Shown: positions 22,818 through 32,061, counted from the stretch's first letter. The stretch: DNA of 39,431 nucleotides from Bacteroidales bacterium (GCA_017471965.1 JAFURF010000073.1:1-39431), one strand, 5' to 3'. Numbers and translations: made by a program. Notes: generated by a model from the letters alone, not told the origin.

Positions 22818-23566
22818 TATTTATCCTCCTTAGGAACGAACTTGCCGACCTTGAGAACCTCTACATCGAAGATAAGGGTAGAGTTAGGCTCGATACTGCG
22901 GTTTCCTCTCACACCGTATGCAAGGTCTGAAGGAATGTAGAGAGTAGCCTTTCCACCCTCGCCGAGGAGGCCGAGACCCTCTGTCCAACCTTTGATCACA
23001 CGGTTGGCGATGAACTGGGTAGAATCGTTTTCGTCGAATACAGTACCGTCAAGGAGAGTACCCTTGTAGTTAACCCATACTGTATCCTGAGGAGCCACCT
23101 TATAGTCAGCACCTGCAGCAACGATTGTGTACTGGAGACCGCTTGCTGTTGTATCCACATTCTCAAGTTTAGCGTTCTTGGCAAGGAAAGCCTTCTCCTC
23201 AGCAAGGTTTACGGCTGCCTTGTAATTCTGCTTCTTTGTGATGTATCCGTTAAGGATCTGACCCATCTTGTTCGGATCCACCTTGAACTGAGCGCCGAAA
23301 TCAGCATCATATGGAGAACCCTCAGCCTTGAGGAAGTCCTGCATACCCTTCTTGAGTTCAGCCATGTTGAGTTCCGAAAGGTCCTCAGCGAAATTGTTGC
23401 CCTTGAGGAATGAACCGAAGTTCACACCGATGAGGTAACTTACTGAATCAACTTCTGCAGATGTAGGGAGTTCTGCATCCACTGCTACATTACTCTTTGT
23501 TCCTGTTGTGCATGACAGCGCAAATGTTGCTACAAGCGCAGCTGCGAAAATTTTGATTGCTTTCAT
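22817..23566 (-). CDS. FKBP-type peptidyl-prolyl isomerase, lipoprotein
   Basis: A 249-aa lipoprotein with signal peptide MKAIKIFAAALVATFALS and lipobox Cys19. I chose the start at 23566 because the signal peptide begins there; the frame is open further upstream. Residues about 35-140 form the helical FKBP N-terminal dimerisation domain (SYLIGVNFGSFLKGN, then KKGMQDFLKA). Residues about 155-245 form the FKBP catalytic domain: VWVNYKGTLLDGTVFDEND, IKGWTEGLGLLGEGGKATLYIP, LAYGVRGNRSIEPNSTLIFDVEVL. It should catalyse proline isomerisation and act as a chaperone in the periplasm or outer membrane. A -7 box lies 43 bp upstream. Confidence 0.92.
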   Translation of the reverse strand: MKAIKIFAAALVATFALSCTTGTKSNVAVDAELPTSAEVDSVSYLIGVNFGSFLKGNNFAEDLSELNMAELKKGMQDFLKAEGSPYDADFGAQFKVDPNKMGQILNGYITKKQNYKAAVNLAEEKAFLAKNAKLENVDTTASGLQYTIVAAGADYKVAPQDTVWVNYKGTLLDGTVFDENDSTQFIANRVIKGWTEGLGLLGEGGKATLYIPSDLAYGVRGNRSIEPNSTLIFDVEVLKVGKFVPKEDK

Positions 23567-23608
23567 GTAATAAAAATATTTAATGTTAATAATTGTCAAT
23601 ACAATCTG

Positions 23609-23616
23609 CAAATATA
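23609..23616 (-). promoter_or_regulatory. Bacteroidota -7 box TATATTTG for the FKBP gene
   Basis: This is an exact TAnnTTTG match on minus, 43 bp before the FKBP start. A TTG lies 17 bp further upstream. Confidence 0.55.
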
Positions 23617-23674
23617 CAGTTTTTTTCGATACGCAATGTTTTTTCATTTGACTTGGATAATATTGTCGAAAAAT

Positions 23675-23706
23675 TTTGAGGAGTCGGAAAAAATCTGTTA
23701 ACTTAG
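23675..23706 (+). promoter_or_regulatory. Two-box promoter for recQ
   Basis: A -33 TTTG at 23675-23678 is followed after exactly 20 nt by TAACTTAG (23699-23706), one mismatch from TAnnTTTG. This is the best-spaced promoter I see in the window. It favours the ATG at 23726 over the one at 23708 as the recQ start. Confidence 0.55.
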
Positions 23707-23725
23707 TATGCAAATTTATCCGGCT

Positions 23726-25930
23726 ATGCAGACAGACTCCGCCATCCTACATGCCAAACTGAAGGAATTCTTCGGCTTCGACTCATTCAAGGCCGATCAG
23801 GAACGCATAATAACCCACCTTGTCAACGGAGGCAACGCCTTTGTGCTGATGCCTACAGGCGGCGGAAAATCCTTATGCTATCAGTTGCCTGCGCTCGTGA
23901 TGGAGGGAACGGCGATCGTGATATCCCCTCTCATAGCCCTGATGAAGAACCAGGTGGATGCCATCCGCGGATTCGTGGCCGGAAACGACGGCATCGCGCA
24001 TTTCCTCAACTCTTCCCTGAGCAAGGCTCAGATTGCGGAGGTCCGCAACGACCTTATGTCGGGGGCCACAAAACTTCTGTACGTGGCGCCGGAGTCTCTT
24101 ACCAAGGCCGAAAACGTCGCCATGCTGAAGGAAATAAAGATATCCTTCTACGCTGTAGACGAAGCCCACTGCATCTCGGAATGGGGCCATGACTTCCGTC
24201 CTGAATACAGAAGGATACGCAACATCATCGAAGAGATCGGAGTATCACCGATAATAGCGTTGACCGCAACTGCAACCCCGAAGGTTCAGAGCGATATCAT
24301 AAAGAATCTGGGGATGACAGACGCCACCGTATTCAAGTCATCCTTCAACCGTCCTAACCTATATTACGAAATAAGGGACAAGTCCGACCCTAAGAGAGAC
24401 ATCATAAGATATATAAAGCAGAATCCCGGCAAGTCCGGCATCATCTACTGTCTGAGCAGGAAGAAGGTGGAGGAACTGGCGGAACTCCTGAACATCAACG
24501 GCATCAAGGCAGCACCTTACCATGCCGGTCTCGACGCCAGGACCAGAGCGGAGAATCAGGACAGGTTCCTGATGGAGGAAATAGACGTGATTGTCGCCAC
24601 CATTGCGTTCGGTATGGGAATCGACAAGCCTGACGTAAGGTTCGTCATACATTACGACATACCAAAAAGCATCGAAGGATACTATCAGGAGACCGGAAGA
24701 GCCGGACGCGACGGTCAGGAAGGCCAATGCATCACCTTCTACAGTTACAAGGACATCCAGAAACTCGAAAAGTTCATGCAGGGCAAGCCAGTGGCGGAAC
24801 AGGAGATCGGCAAGCAGCTCCTCATGGAGACCGTCGCATATGCCGAATCCAACTCCTGCCGCCGGAAACTGCTCCTGAATTATTTCGGGGAGACCTTCAC
24901 ACAGGAAAACTGCGGTGCCTGCGACAACTGCCTGCATCCTAAGAAGCAGTTTGACGGACGTGACGAGATGTCGACAGTCATCGAACTGATCCAAAGTCTT
25001 CCGGAAAGATTCAAGATGGAGTACCTTGCCAACATTCTGGCAGGAGAGATGAATTCACTGATCAAGTCATACAAACATGACAGACTCGAACTCTACGGAG
25101 CGGGAAAAGACCATTCCGTAAGGTTCTGGAACGCCGTCATACATCAGGGAATGATTCTTCATTTCCTCTACAAGGACATAGAATCGTATGGCCTGATTTC
25201 CGTGACAGACGAAGGAAAGGCCTTTTATGAAAAGCCGTATGAGATCATGCTTACGGAAGACCGCGAATTTGCTGAAGGAGAGGATGATGACGACGACATA
25301 GCGGCTTCAGCGGCGGCGGCACGCGGCGGTGGCGGAGGCGACACCCAACTGCTGTCAATGCTCAAGGACCTGCGCAGGGATGTTGCAAAGAAGCAGAAAC
25401 TCCAGCCATGGGTCATCTTCGGAGACCCTTCACTGGAAGACATGTCCATCATGTATCCGATGACCATCGACGAACTCAAGAACTGCCAGGGCGTCGGAGA
25501 AGGTAAGGCCCGCAAGTTCGGAAAGCCTTTCCTCGAACTGATATCACGTTACGTGGAAGAAAACGAGATCGTCCGTCCTGACGACTTCGTCATGAAGTCC
25601 ATGGTGAACAAGTCTGTCAACAAGGTGTACATAATACAAAGCGTCGACAGGAAACTTCCTCTTGAAGACATTGCTGACGCAAAGGGAATGGACATGGAGG
25701 AACTGCTCGATGAAATTGAAGCCATCGTATTCTCCGGAACCAGACTCAATCTTGACTACTACATAGAGCAGACTCTGGATGAAGACGTGGTGGACGAAAT
25801 CTTCGACTATTTCAAGGAAGAAGCCGAATCCGACTCTCTTGAAGCGGCGATGGAAGACCTCGGAAACGACTACGACGAGCAGGAAGTGCGCCTCGTCCGC
25901 ATCAAGTTCCTCTGCGACGTCGCCAACTGA
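23726..25930 (+). CDS. recQ: ATP-dependent DNA helicase RecQ
   Basis: RecQ is a 3'-5' helicase of recombination repair. In this 734-aa protein Walker A is MPTGGGKSLCYQLPA (about residue 42), followed by motif Ia SPLIALM, DExH motif AVDEAHCISEWGHDFRPEY, motif III ALTATATP, motif V ATIAFGMGIDKPDVRFVIHYD and motif VI YYQETGRAGRDG. The RQC zinc site is C-RRKLLLNYFGE, then CGACDNC. A winged-helix domain follows, then an acidic/Ala/Gly linker (about 510-540), an HRDC domain (about 550-630) and an extra acidic tail of about 100 residues common in Bacteroidota RecQ. It converges on the PorV-like gene with a 14-bp gap. Confidence 0.95.
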   Translation: MQTDSAILHAKLKEFFGFDSFKADQERIITHLVNGGNAFVLMPTGGGKSLCYQLPALVMEGTAIVISPLIALMKNQVDAIRGFVAGNDGIAHFLNSSLSKAQIAEVRNDLMSGATKLLYVAPESLTKAENVAMLKEIKISFYAVDEAHCISEWGHDFRPEYRRIRNIIEEIGVSPIIALTATATPKVQSDIIKNLGMTDATVFKSSFNRPNLYYEIRDKSDPKRDIIRYIKQNPGKSGIIYCLSRKKVEELAELLNINGIKAAPYHAGLDARTRAENQDRFLMEEIDVIVATIAFGMGIDKPDVRFVIHYDIPKSIEGYYQETGRAGRDGQEGQCITFYSYKDIQKLEKFMQGKPVAEQEIGKQLLMETVAYAESNSCRRKLLLNYFGETFTQENCGACDNCLHPKKQFDGRDEMSTVIELIQSLPERFKMEYLANILAGEMNSLIKSYKHDRLELYGAGKDHSVRFWNAVIHQGMILHFLYKDIESYGLISVTDEGKAFYEKPYEIMLTEDREFAEGEDDDDDIAASAAAARGGGGGDTQLLSMLKDLRRDVAKKQKLQPWVIFGDPSLEDMSIMYPMTIDELKNCQGVGEGKARKFGKPFLELISRYVEENEIVRPDDFVMKSMVNKSVNKVYIIQSVDRKLPLEDIADAKGMDMEELLDEIEAIVFSGTRLNLDYYIEQTLDEDVVDEIFDYFKEEAESDSLEAAMEDLGNDYDEQEVRLVRIKFLCDVAN

Positions 25931-25944
25931 CAATTACCGGTCTG

Positions 25945-26862
25945 TCAGATCATATACACGATAGAGACACATACAGTGTTTGACAAGGCAGTGCCTTGTA
26001 CAGGAAGTATATAGGCAAGATTGAACTCGACAGGTTTCAGGGTCACTCCGCATCCTACAGACATCATTGACGGGACTTTTCCAAATCCGATCCGGCCTCC
26101 GGTTCTCAGTGAAATGAAATTTCTGTATGAGTACGACGCTCCTAATGAGGTAGACATCGCATCAGCACCCATAAAATCATATTGGGCATATACCCCGACC
26201 CCATGACTGTCATGGAATGATTTTCCATATGAAGCGCCTGCTGAAACAGCAAACGGCAAATTATCCAGCATCGTTCCGGAATCAGTCCATGCAACACCGA
26301 GATTTCTTGCTCCGACAACAATCTTGAAATCATGAACAGATGACATGACAAACAGGTCTGCCAGAAAAGCCATGTTTGCATATTCTGGTGCCATGATGTT
26401 ATCAACAAAACCAACATTCATTCCGAACGACAGATATGGCAATAACTTACAGGAGGCCCCAACCTTGAAATGTAAGTTCAAGGGAGTGAACTTACCGATG
26501 AATTCAGCATCCTTACCATACATGTCATAAGAACATCCGACTCCATTTGCAAGTCCTGCAGCAACAGCCCATCTGTCATTGACCTTATATGATCCTGATA
26601 AAAATGACCGGTGCTCTTTAATGGCATCAGGTTGCCAATAGCAATAGGAGCCAGCCGCAGCCACTTTAAAATCAGAAAATGACATCGCTGCAGGATTGCC
26701 GAACACAGCACTTTCCATATTATCAGAAACAATGTCTGCAAATCCGATAGAAACGGTTTTAGGATCGGTATCGATATTGACAACCGGAAGTGCCTGCCCA
26801 AAAGCAAAAGAAACATGGAACACCAGCACTGTCACACAAATCAATTTTCCTGTAATATTCAT
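25945..26862 (-). CDS. PorV/PorQ-family outer-membrane beta-barrel
   Basis: A 305-aa protein with a signal peptide (MNITGKLICVTVLVFHVSFAFGQA). The mature start (VVNIDTDPKTVSIGFADIV, then ESAVFGNPAAMSF) has the plan of FadL-like PorV/PorQ proteins of the type IX secretion system. Alternating beta strands continue to a C-terminal aromatic/hydrophobic strand (VCVSIVYMI). It directly follows the subtilisin gene with a TAATG one-base overlap, so the two are co-translated. Because that protease carries a T9SS sorting domain, a role as its secretion or attachment partner is likely. That is inference: PorV is normally encoded elsewhere and this may be a cargo-dedicated paralogue. It is more AT-rich than recQ. 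Confidence 0.75.
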   Translation of the reverse strand: MNITGKLICVTVLVFHVSFAFGQALPVVNIDTDPKTVSIGFADIVSDNMESAVFGNPAAMSFSDFKVAAAGSYCYWQPDAIKEHRSFLSGSYKVNDRWAVAAGLANGVGCSYDMYGKDAEFIGKFTPLNLHFKVGASCKLLPYLSFGMNVGFVDNIMAPEYANMAFLADLFVMSSVHDFKIVVGARNLGVAWTDSGTMLDNLPFAVSAGASYGKSFHDSHGVGVYAQYDFMGADAMSTSLGASYSYRNFISLRTGGRIGFGKVPSMMSVGCGVTLKPVEFNLAYILPVQGTALSNTVCVSIVYMI

Positions 26863-29450
26863 TATAGTTTTATCAATTGCTTTTCTATTGACATTCCATC
26901 ACCCACCACTGACAAGTAATATATTCCTGCAGGAAATCCTCGCATATCGATCTTTATATTCTTGAACGGATCCAAAGCCAGGATTCTTTCGTACTCCAGA
27001 TTTCCAGAATGGGAAGTAAGCATAACTTTTGCCGAAACAGCATCATGAACACTTATATTCAGAAAATCCGAAACAGGATTAGGATACACCAGCACTCCTG
27101 AGCCGTTTCTTACCGCTACCTTAAACCGCATTTCCGCATACGCTCCATATGAATCAGAAGCAGTCACTGCCACTTCCGTCATTCCATAATTGACAGGAAC
27201 CAGAGACACAACATCACCGTTACGTGACACCATCATGATCGCCGGATCTGACAAATGGACTTCATAATCCAGAACACCTCCATCCGGATCTATAAAACAA
27301 TCTGTAAAATCGAGCATGATTGACTCGCTCATTGAAGACAGGATAGAGTCCCCCATACTATGATTCAAGACAGGCCGCATATTTGGAAGCAGTTCATAAT
27401 GTATCTGAAACTCGGATTTGGCCCCTAATTCATCTGAAACAGAAAGAATAGCGACATACTCACCAGAAAGATTAGAATTACCTTTCACAGTCATAGAATA
27501 CACACCTGGATCTTTTTCGATCAAGCCACTGAAGGCTGTCGCATCCTTTAACATGACGTCAAATTCATGATTATCCGGATCCGTGATTTCAAAAACAAGT
27601 TCCAGCAAGTCATGCGCCCCGACTTTAATGGATTGAGGCATATCCTGCAAAGGGACAATGACTGGAGGCCTGTTATCCGGTAATCTGACTGTCACGATAT
27701 CAGACAGTGGCGACACATTATCATCCCTGTCAAAGGCAACAGCCGCAAGATAATATGTATGGCCCAACTGACCTTTTGAATACTCTGCCGACAACTTATC
27801 TCCCACTTTACTTCTCTTATGAATCACTTCAACACGGTCAACGCCCAATGGAACCTCTGAGGCAACATCCTGAAGATCAGAAATTCGTTTAGCAACAAAT
27901 ATTCTGTAGCCGTAAGCAACAATTTCATCCGGATCAACTGTAGCACTCCATTCAAAATGCAATCTTCCATTCTTAACGGCGACCTCCATATCAGTGACAG
28001 GGTCCGGAGCGATTTTATTGCCATAGACCATTGAACTTAAAGCATCCACGACAGGTCCGACCGTTCTTATATCAGGATAACTATCATCAGCACCGGAAAG
28101 CAACCTTTCCTTCAGTTCGTCAGCAGTAAAGTCAAGACCTCCATAATAAGACACCAGCAAAGCAGCGACACCTGAGACATGCGGACATGCCATGGATGTG
28201 CCTTGAAATCCTCCATACTGATTATCGGGCAACGTACTATATACCATACCATCCTGGCACTGCACATCTCCACCAGGAGCCGATATGTCTACCCAACTTC
28301 CATAGTTCGAATATCTTGTCTTGGTGCCATCAGGGCCTATTGCACCTACCGAAACGACTGGGTAATAAAGTCCTATAGGATCGGTATCCCATCCAGAATT
28401 GCCTGCAGCAAATATCACGACACCTCCTTTCATCGGACCTGTCTGATTACCGTTTTCATCCATGCCGGCATATTTGATGAAATAATCTATGGCCTCTTTA
28501 AGGAACTGAGGAATCTCTGTCTCTTTTGCATCACGATACGAATCAAACTTATAGCCCCAACTGTTCTGAGCAATTACAGCCCCATTGTCTGCAGCCCATT
28601 TTATAGCAAGAGAGCCATCAACAGAATCATCTACCTCGCCCCCTGTTTGCTGGAATATCTGACAAGACAGAAGCCTGACACCAGGATTCATTGATTTATG
28701 ATTTCCTCCGGCTATTCCAGCCACACCTATACCGTTGTTATTGATGGCTCCTATTGTACCTGCCACATGGGTACCATGATCATGAGGTGTCAGCACCGGC
28801 GAATCGCTGACGAAATTATATCCCCCTATACAGTTTGCCGCCAGATCTTCGTGATTCTGATCGATACCGCCATCTATCACGGCAACGACGACATCCTCAC
28901 ATCCCGTGGTATAACGCTCCCATACAGGGACGACATTGATATCCGCCCCTTTCTGATGTTCAGGAGACAGGCTTCCATCGTTGTAATAATGCCATTGACG
29001 ATTCATCCACGGATCATCAAAACAATCTGACATGACAACGGGACGAAACGGTTCCACGACTTCAATTCCTTTGAAAGTCATGAAATCTCCAGAGGCCTTC
29101 GTATATGGGACAGTGGCCTTATAATTCACTATATACCATCTATGCAGACCTTCAGCCCTTGTTCGGGCCTCATACTTTCCGGCATGAGGGAACATTCTTT
29201 TCAATGAAACGACTCCCAACATCTGCTGCAGATCGTTAAACTCCGAAGACTTCGTGACGACTCCCCCTGCCATAAAGTCACTTTCGACCTCAGACAAAAA
29301 ATCTTCATCAAACTTCACTACAGCGACTCCGCTGACTGCAGATTCCGTATTCTGACAATTTTCCTGCTCTTCGTTCCAAACGGAATCAAGACAATCATGC
29401 GAACACGAAATGACCAGTAAACTTATTATATAAAATGAAATGCGTTTCAT
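26862..29450 (-). CDS. Subtilisin-family (S8) serine protease with T9SS sorting domain
   Basis: An 862-aa secreted protease. The N-terminus has a lipobox-like end (MKRISFYIISLLVISC, Cys16). A propeptide-like region runs about 40-150. The S8 domain follows with the complete triad: Asp193 in AVIDGGIDQNHEDL, His225 in HDHGTHVAGTIGA, Ser419 in FQGTSMACPHVSG, and oxyanion Asn351 in AAGNSG. A fibronectin-like region (about 480-590) and cadherin-like repeats (about 595-780) follow. The last 75 residues are a type A T9SS sorting domain: VYPNPVSDFLNISV, then MRGFPAGIYYLSVVG, then EKQLIKL. A combined lipobox and T9SS signal is unusual. I chose the start at 29450 because it begins the signal peptide. 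It lies after an intrinsic terminator and before the PorV-like gene. Confidence 0.92.
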   Translation of the reverse strand: MKRISFYIISLLVISCSHDCLDSVWNEEQENCQNTESAVSGVAVVKFDEDFLSEVESDFMAGGVVTKSSEFNDLQQMLGVVSLKRMFPHAGKYEARTRAEGLHRWYIVNYKATVPYTKASGDFMTFKGIEVVEPFRPVVMSDCFDDPWMNRQWHYYNDGSLSPEHQKGADINVVPVWERYTTGCEDVVVAVIDGGIDQNHEDLAANCIGGYNFVSDSPVLTPHDHGTHVAGTIGAINNNGIGVAGIAGGNHKSMNPGVRLLSCQIFQQTGGEVDDSVDGSLAIKWAADNGAVIAQNSWGYKFDSYRDAKETEIPQFLKEAIDYFIKYAGMDENGNQTGPMKGGVVIFAAGNSGWDTDPIGLYYPVVSVGAIGPDGTKTRYSNYGSWVDISAPGGDVQCQDGMVYSTLPDNQYGGFQGTSMACPHVSGVAALLVSYYGGLDFTADELKERLLSGADDSYPDIRTVGPVVDALSSMVYGNKIAPDPVTDMEVAVKNGRLHFEWSATVDPDEIVAYGYRIFVAKRISDLQDVASEVPLGVDRVEVIHKRSKVGDKLSAEYSKGQLGHTYYLAAVAFDRDDNVSPLSDIVTVRLPDNRPPVIVPLQDMPQSIKVGAHDLLELVFEITDPDNHEFDVMLKDATAFSGLIEKDPGVYSMTVKGNSNLSGEYVAILSVSDELGAKSEFQIHYELLPNMRPVLNHSMGDSILSSMSESIMLDFTDCFIDPDGGVLDYEVHLSDPAIMMVSRNGDVVSLVPVNYGMTEVAVTASDSYGAYAEMRFKVAVRNGSGVLVYPNPVSDFLNISVHDAVSAKVMLTSHSGNLEYERILALDPFKNIKIDMRGFPAGIYYLSVVGDGMSIEKQLIKL

Positions 29451-29463
29451 TATCTTTTGACTG

Positions 29464-29492
29464 AAAAACATCCCCGGCTTTCGCCAGGGATG
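29464..29492 (-). terminator. Intrinsic terminator after the BACON lipoprotein gene
   Basis: On minus, CATCCC-T-GGC-GAAA-GCC-G-GGGATG (29492-29469) forms a stem capped by a GNRA-type tetraloop, followed by five T. It separates 29502-30833 from the protease gene, which starts 14 bp beyond it, so the protease is transcribed by read-through or from a promoter I cannot see. Confidence 0.7.
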
Positions 29493-29501
29493 ACAAATGC
29501 T

Positions 29502-30833
29502 TTAGTATATTCTTACCAGATCCTTCATCAGTTCCTTATATTCGTCGTAAGAAACAGACGTCTTTTCGTCCATAGAATCATCCTCCAACTCGCCTCTGAA
29601 TCTTTCTATATAACCGCCTAATTCTCCATCTGAAGACACGCCCCACGTCACGATGTGAATCATATCACCTGTACGCTCCATGGTCCAATCTCCGTCCTGA
29701 AGAATCTTCGGGAAATCATCCGGATACGATTGGATGTATGATTTCATAAGATATGCGACGAGAGCATCTGTAATATAATAATAGTTATATGACTGAGATG
29801 CCCACATGTAGTATGCTGACGCATATGGCCCGATAAATGTATTCCAATACCAAGTTGTAGAAGAATAGGACACATCATCAATAAGAGCATATGGCTGGTT
29901 TGAGGAAGACTTGGTTCTAAATGTCTGCTTATAGAGGTCACCCTGAACGCCATCCTTATCATAAGCCACAGTATAAAGCACATAATCTGTTGTAGAATAC
30001 AAGTAGTTCACACTGCTGATGTAATTGTCTCCAGGAGTACATCTGTTGCCACCTTCAACAATATACTCGACAATCTCCATTGTGGTCATTCTATCCGCTT
30101 CGGTCTGTTCGATCGAGCCATAATAATAATACGCCACATTATCTGAAAGTTCCCACTCAAAAGCCGCAGAGTCATAAATAACGGCCATATTGATAGGCTT
30201 TGCAACGCAATTGCTGAGCCATGCAGCCTTCTGATGAATCGTCAACCTGACTGATTTGGTAGAAGATGACACGGTTATGTCTGCAGATCTGTCAGAAGCG
30301 GAATAATTCGTAGTCAACGATTTTGCTGTAACCGTCACATCACCGGTACCGCTTAAAGTAGACAATTCAATCCAATCAGGACAACCGCTGATCTTCCAAG
30401 TATCATTACTCATTATATTGAAACTTGAAGCAGAACCGGCAGCAGATGACACTATAAGATTATCCACACTTACAGACAACTCCTCGGCAGTCTGAGACTG
30501 AATAACCTTTACATTATGCGACACCGTACCGTCATCTGTAGAGACAACAAGAGTACACTCTCTAGGCGCCAATGCGCTGTTTTCTGTAACAGACAATACA
30601 ACCACCTTGTTTCCTTCTCCGGTCGATGGATTTACAGTCAGCCATGCCTTGCCGCCTGTGATTGTCCACGAAGTGTTTGAAGATATTGTCAAAGACTGTG
30701 AACCACCTTCTTCTGAGATGCTGATTTCAACACTTGACACAGATAAAGAAGACACTACAGGTTCTTCTTCCTTACAAGATGCAAGAACAGCCAATGAGGC
30801 TACGCTCAAGCAAAAAAAGATTAAACGTTTCAT
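29502..30833 (-). CDS. Two-BACON-domain lipoprotein
   Basis: A 443-aa lipoprotein (MKRLIFFCLSVASLAVLAS, lipobox Cys20). Two BACON beta-sandwich domains follow, about residues 30-112 (SEEGGSQSLTISSNTSWTIT, then KAWLTVNPSTGEG) and about 118-202 (SASSFNIMSNDTWKISGCPD, then WIELSTLSGTGDVTV). BACON domains in Bacteroidales surface proteins bind glycans or spread the functional domain from the membrane. The last 240 residues are aromatic-rich with many Tyr (AYYYYGSIEQ, YYMWASQSYNYYYI), and I do not recognise them. It is the first gene of the module with the T9SS protease and the PorV-like barrel, and it has a long structured leader region upstream. Confidence 0.8.
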   Translation of the reverse strand: MKRLIFFCLSVASLAVLASCKEEEPVVSSLSVSSVEISISEEGGSQSLTISSNTSWTITGGKAWLTVNPSTGEGNKVVVLSVTENSALAPRECTLVVSTDDGTVSHNVKVIQSQTAEELSVSVDNLIVSSAAGSASSFNIMSNDTWKISGCPDWIELSTLSGTGDVTVTAKSLTTNYSASDRSADITVSSSTKSVRLTIHQKAAWLSNCVAKPINMAVIYDSAAFEWELSDNVAYYYYGSIEQTEADRMTTMEIVEYIVEGGNRCTPGDNYISSVNYLYSTTDYVLYTVAYDKDGVQGDLYKQTFRTKSSSNQPYALIDDVSYSSTTWYWNTFIGPYASAYYMWASQSYNYYYITDALVAYLMKSYIQSYPDDFPKILQDGDWTMERTGDMIHIVTWGVSSDGELGGYIERFRGELEDDSMDEKTSVSYDEYKELMKDLVRIY

Positions 30834-30876
30834 AGATATTGTAATTAATTTGAATGTGTTCCTGAATTATAAAGAC

Positions 30877-30903
30877 AAAAAAAACGCGAGCATTTCTTGC
30901 TCG
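30877..30903 (-). terminator. Intrinsic terminator with eight-T tract
   Basis: CGAGCA (30887-30892) pairs with TGCTCG (30898-30903). On minus the stem is followed by CG and then eight T. Three bases (30901-30903) are shared with the outer stem of the upstream structure, so the two helices compete at their junction. Confidence 0.75.
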
Positions 30904-31067
30904 TGTTGCGGTCCTAGGAAAACCGGAATGTATGGCAAGTCACGCTCGCGCTATAGCACGAACGTTCACGACTTGTCCATATACATTCATCATGAAATTT
31001 CCTAGGTTTCAACACGAATGAGACAAATAGCAAACGCTTTTGAATATGTCTTGTCGGATATTTTCCG
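30877..31067 (-). ncRNA. Rod-like small RNA candidate with intrinsic terminator (or leader of the BACON gene)
   Basis: This fills the 310-bp gap 30834-31143. Reading minus, stems pair 31010-31017 with 30901-30908, 30998-31006 with 30913-30921 (CCTAGGAAA), 30970-30988 with 30926-30944 (small bulges) and a terminal 9-bp helix with G-U pairs around TATA. A -7 box lies at 31074-31081 and the transcript would end at the terminator 30877-30903. Either an independent sRNA of about 190 nt or an attenuator leader, since the BACON start codon is 44 bp beyond. A second small hairpin GTCGGA/TCCGAC lies at 31053-31069. Confidence 0.6.
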
Positions 31068-31073
31068 ACTGTG

Positions 31074-31081
31074 CAAATATA
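31074..31081 (-). promoter_or_regulatory. Bacteroidota -7 box TATATTTG
   Basis: This is an exact TAnnTTTG match on minus, with a TTTG 23 nt further upstream (slightly over the usual spacing). It would drive the structured RNA and, by read-through, the BACON lipoprotein. Confidence 0.6.
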
Positions 31082-31143
31082 GCAATTATTTTCGTCTGCT
31101 ACTCCAAACGAAAAATTTTTCATTACACTTGTTAGAAGGCCAA

Positions 31144-32058
31144 CTAAATTTCCATCCACCTGATGGACTTGTCGCGGCCCCAATAGGAAAGTTGCCTTTT
31201 GGCATATCTGCGGGTATTGCGCTGTATGAGTTCTATTGCGCGCTCCAATGATGTGACAGGGCCGTCGCCCGGAGTGGTCGGTCCCCAGCCGTCAGGAGAG
31301 ACCTTCCCATCCTGATAATCGAACCAGTCAAATATTTCCTTATATCCGACGGTCTGCAGGGCCGCCAGATTACGATATTCCGTCAACGAACGCACTTCCT
31401 CGACAAGTCCCTCGTCTATCATCTGAAGGACTCTGCGATTTATCCTGTCGTAAAGAACCTCGCGAGGACGCATGAGGCCGATCTTCTCTATTTCAAAGTC
31501 CCTTTTCTTGGCCTGTGACGTCTTGAACGAAGAGAACGGCTTTCCTGTCATCAGGCATACTTCCAGAGCACGGACGACCCTCTGACCGTTGGCGATGTCG
31601 ATTGTAGCGTAACTTTCAGGATCAAGGAGACGGAGTTCCTGACGAAGGGATTCCACACCTTCTTCATGCAGACGGGCGGTAAGTTCTTCCCGCAACTGCA
31701 GGTCAGCAGATGGGAAATCGTCCAGACCGTTTACCAGGGCATCGATATAGAATCCTGATCCACCGGCCATGACCAGGGTCTCATGCCCTTCTTCGAAAAG
31801 ACGGTTTATGAGTTCGAGAGCCTCCAGTTCGTATTTTCCTGCCGTATAAAGTTCCTTTACCGTATGGGAATGGATAAAATAATGCTGAACAGCAGACAAC
31901 TGTTCAGCAGAAGGCACTGCCGTGCCTATGGTCATCTCCTTATAGATCTGACGCGAGTCGCATGAAATTATCGGGGAGCCGTATCTGAGTGCAGCCTCTA
32001 TGCTGTAGTCAGTCTTGCCTACAGCGGTCGGGCCCAATATTATCAGCAATCTCTTCAT
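31144..32058 (-). CDS. miaA: tRNA dimethylallyltransferase
   Basis: MiaA transfers a dimethylallyl group to A37 of tRNAs that read UNN codons. In this 304-aa protein the P-loop is LGPTAVGKTDYS (about residue 8). The substrate and metal region is SCDSRQIYKEMTIGTA, followed by VPHY-equivalent AVQHYFIHSH and the GGSGFYIDALVNG motif. NGQRVVRALEVCLMTGKPFS and the late QTVGYKEIFDW and RYAKRQLSYW motifs complete the family. Length is normal. It stands alone on minus, 35 bp after a gene for an acidic-tailed protein. Confidence 0.95.
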   Translation of the reverse strand: MKRLLIILGPTAVGKTDYSIEAALRYGSPIISCDSRQIYKEMTIGTAVPSAEQLSAVQHYFIHSHTVKELYTAGKYELEALELINRLFEEGHETLVMAGGSGFYIDALVNGLDDFPSADLQLREELTARLHEEGVESLRQELRLLDPESYATIDIANGQRVVRALEVCLMTGKPFSSFKTSQAKKRDFEIEKIGLMRPREVLYDRINRRVLQMIDEGLVEEVRSLTEYRNLAALQTVGYKEIFDWFDYQDGKVSPDGWGPTTPGDGPVTSLERAIELIQRNTRRYAKRQLSYWGRDKSIRWMEI

Positions 32059-32061
32059 TTC

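Noticed and set aside
23708-23725. Earlier ATG for recQ at 23708
   Set aside because: It would start 2 bp after the promoter -7 box, upstream of the expected transcription start; the ATG at 23726 fits better.
25931-25944. Terminator between recQ and the PorV-like gene
   Set aside because: The gap is only 14 bp and holds no stem-loop.
30914-31183. Open frame of 89 codons on minus across the structured RNA
   Set aside because: It overlaps the miaA end and the stem arms, and its codon pattern follows the palindrome, so a structured RNA explains it better.
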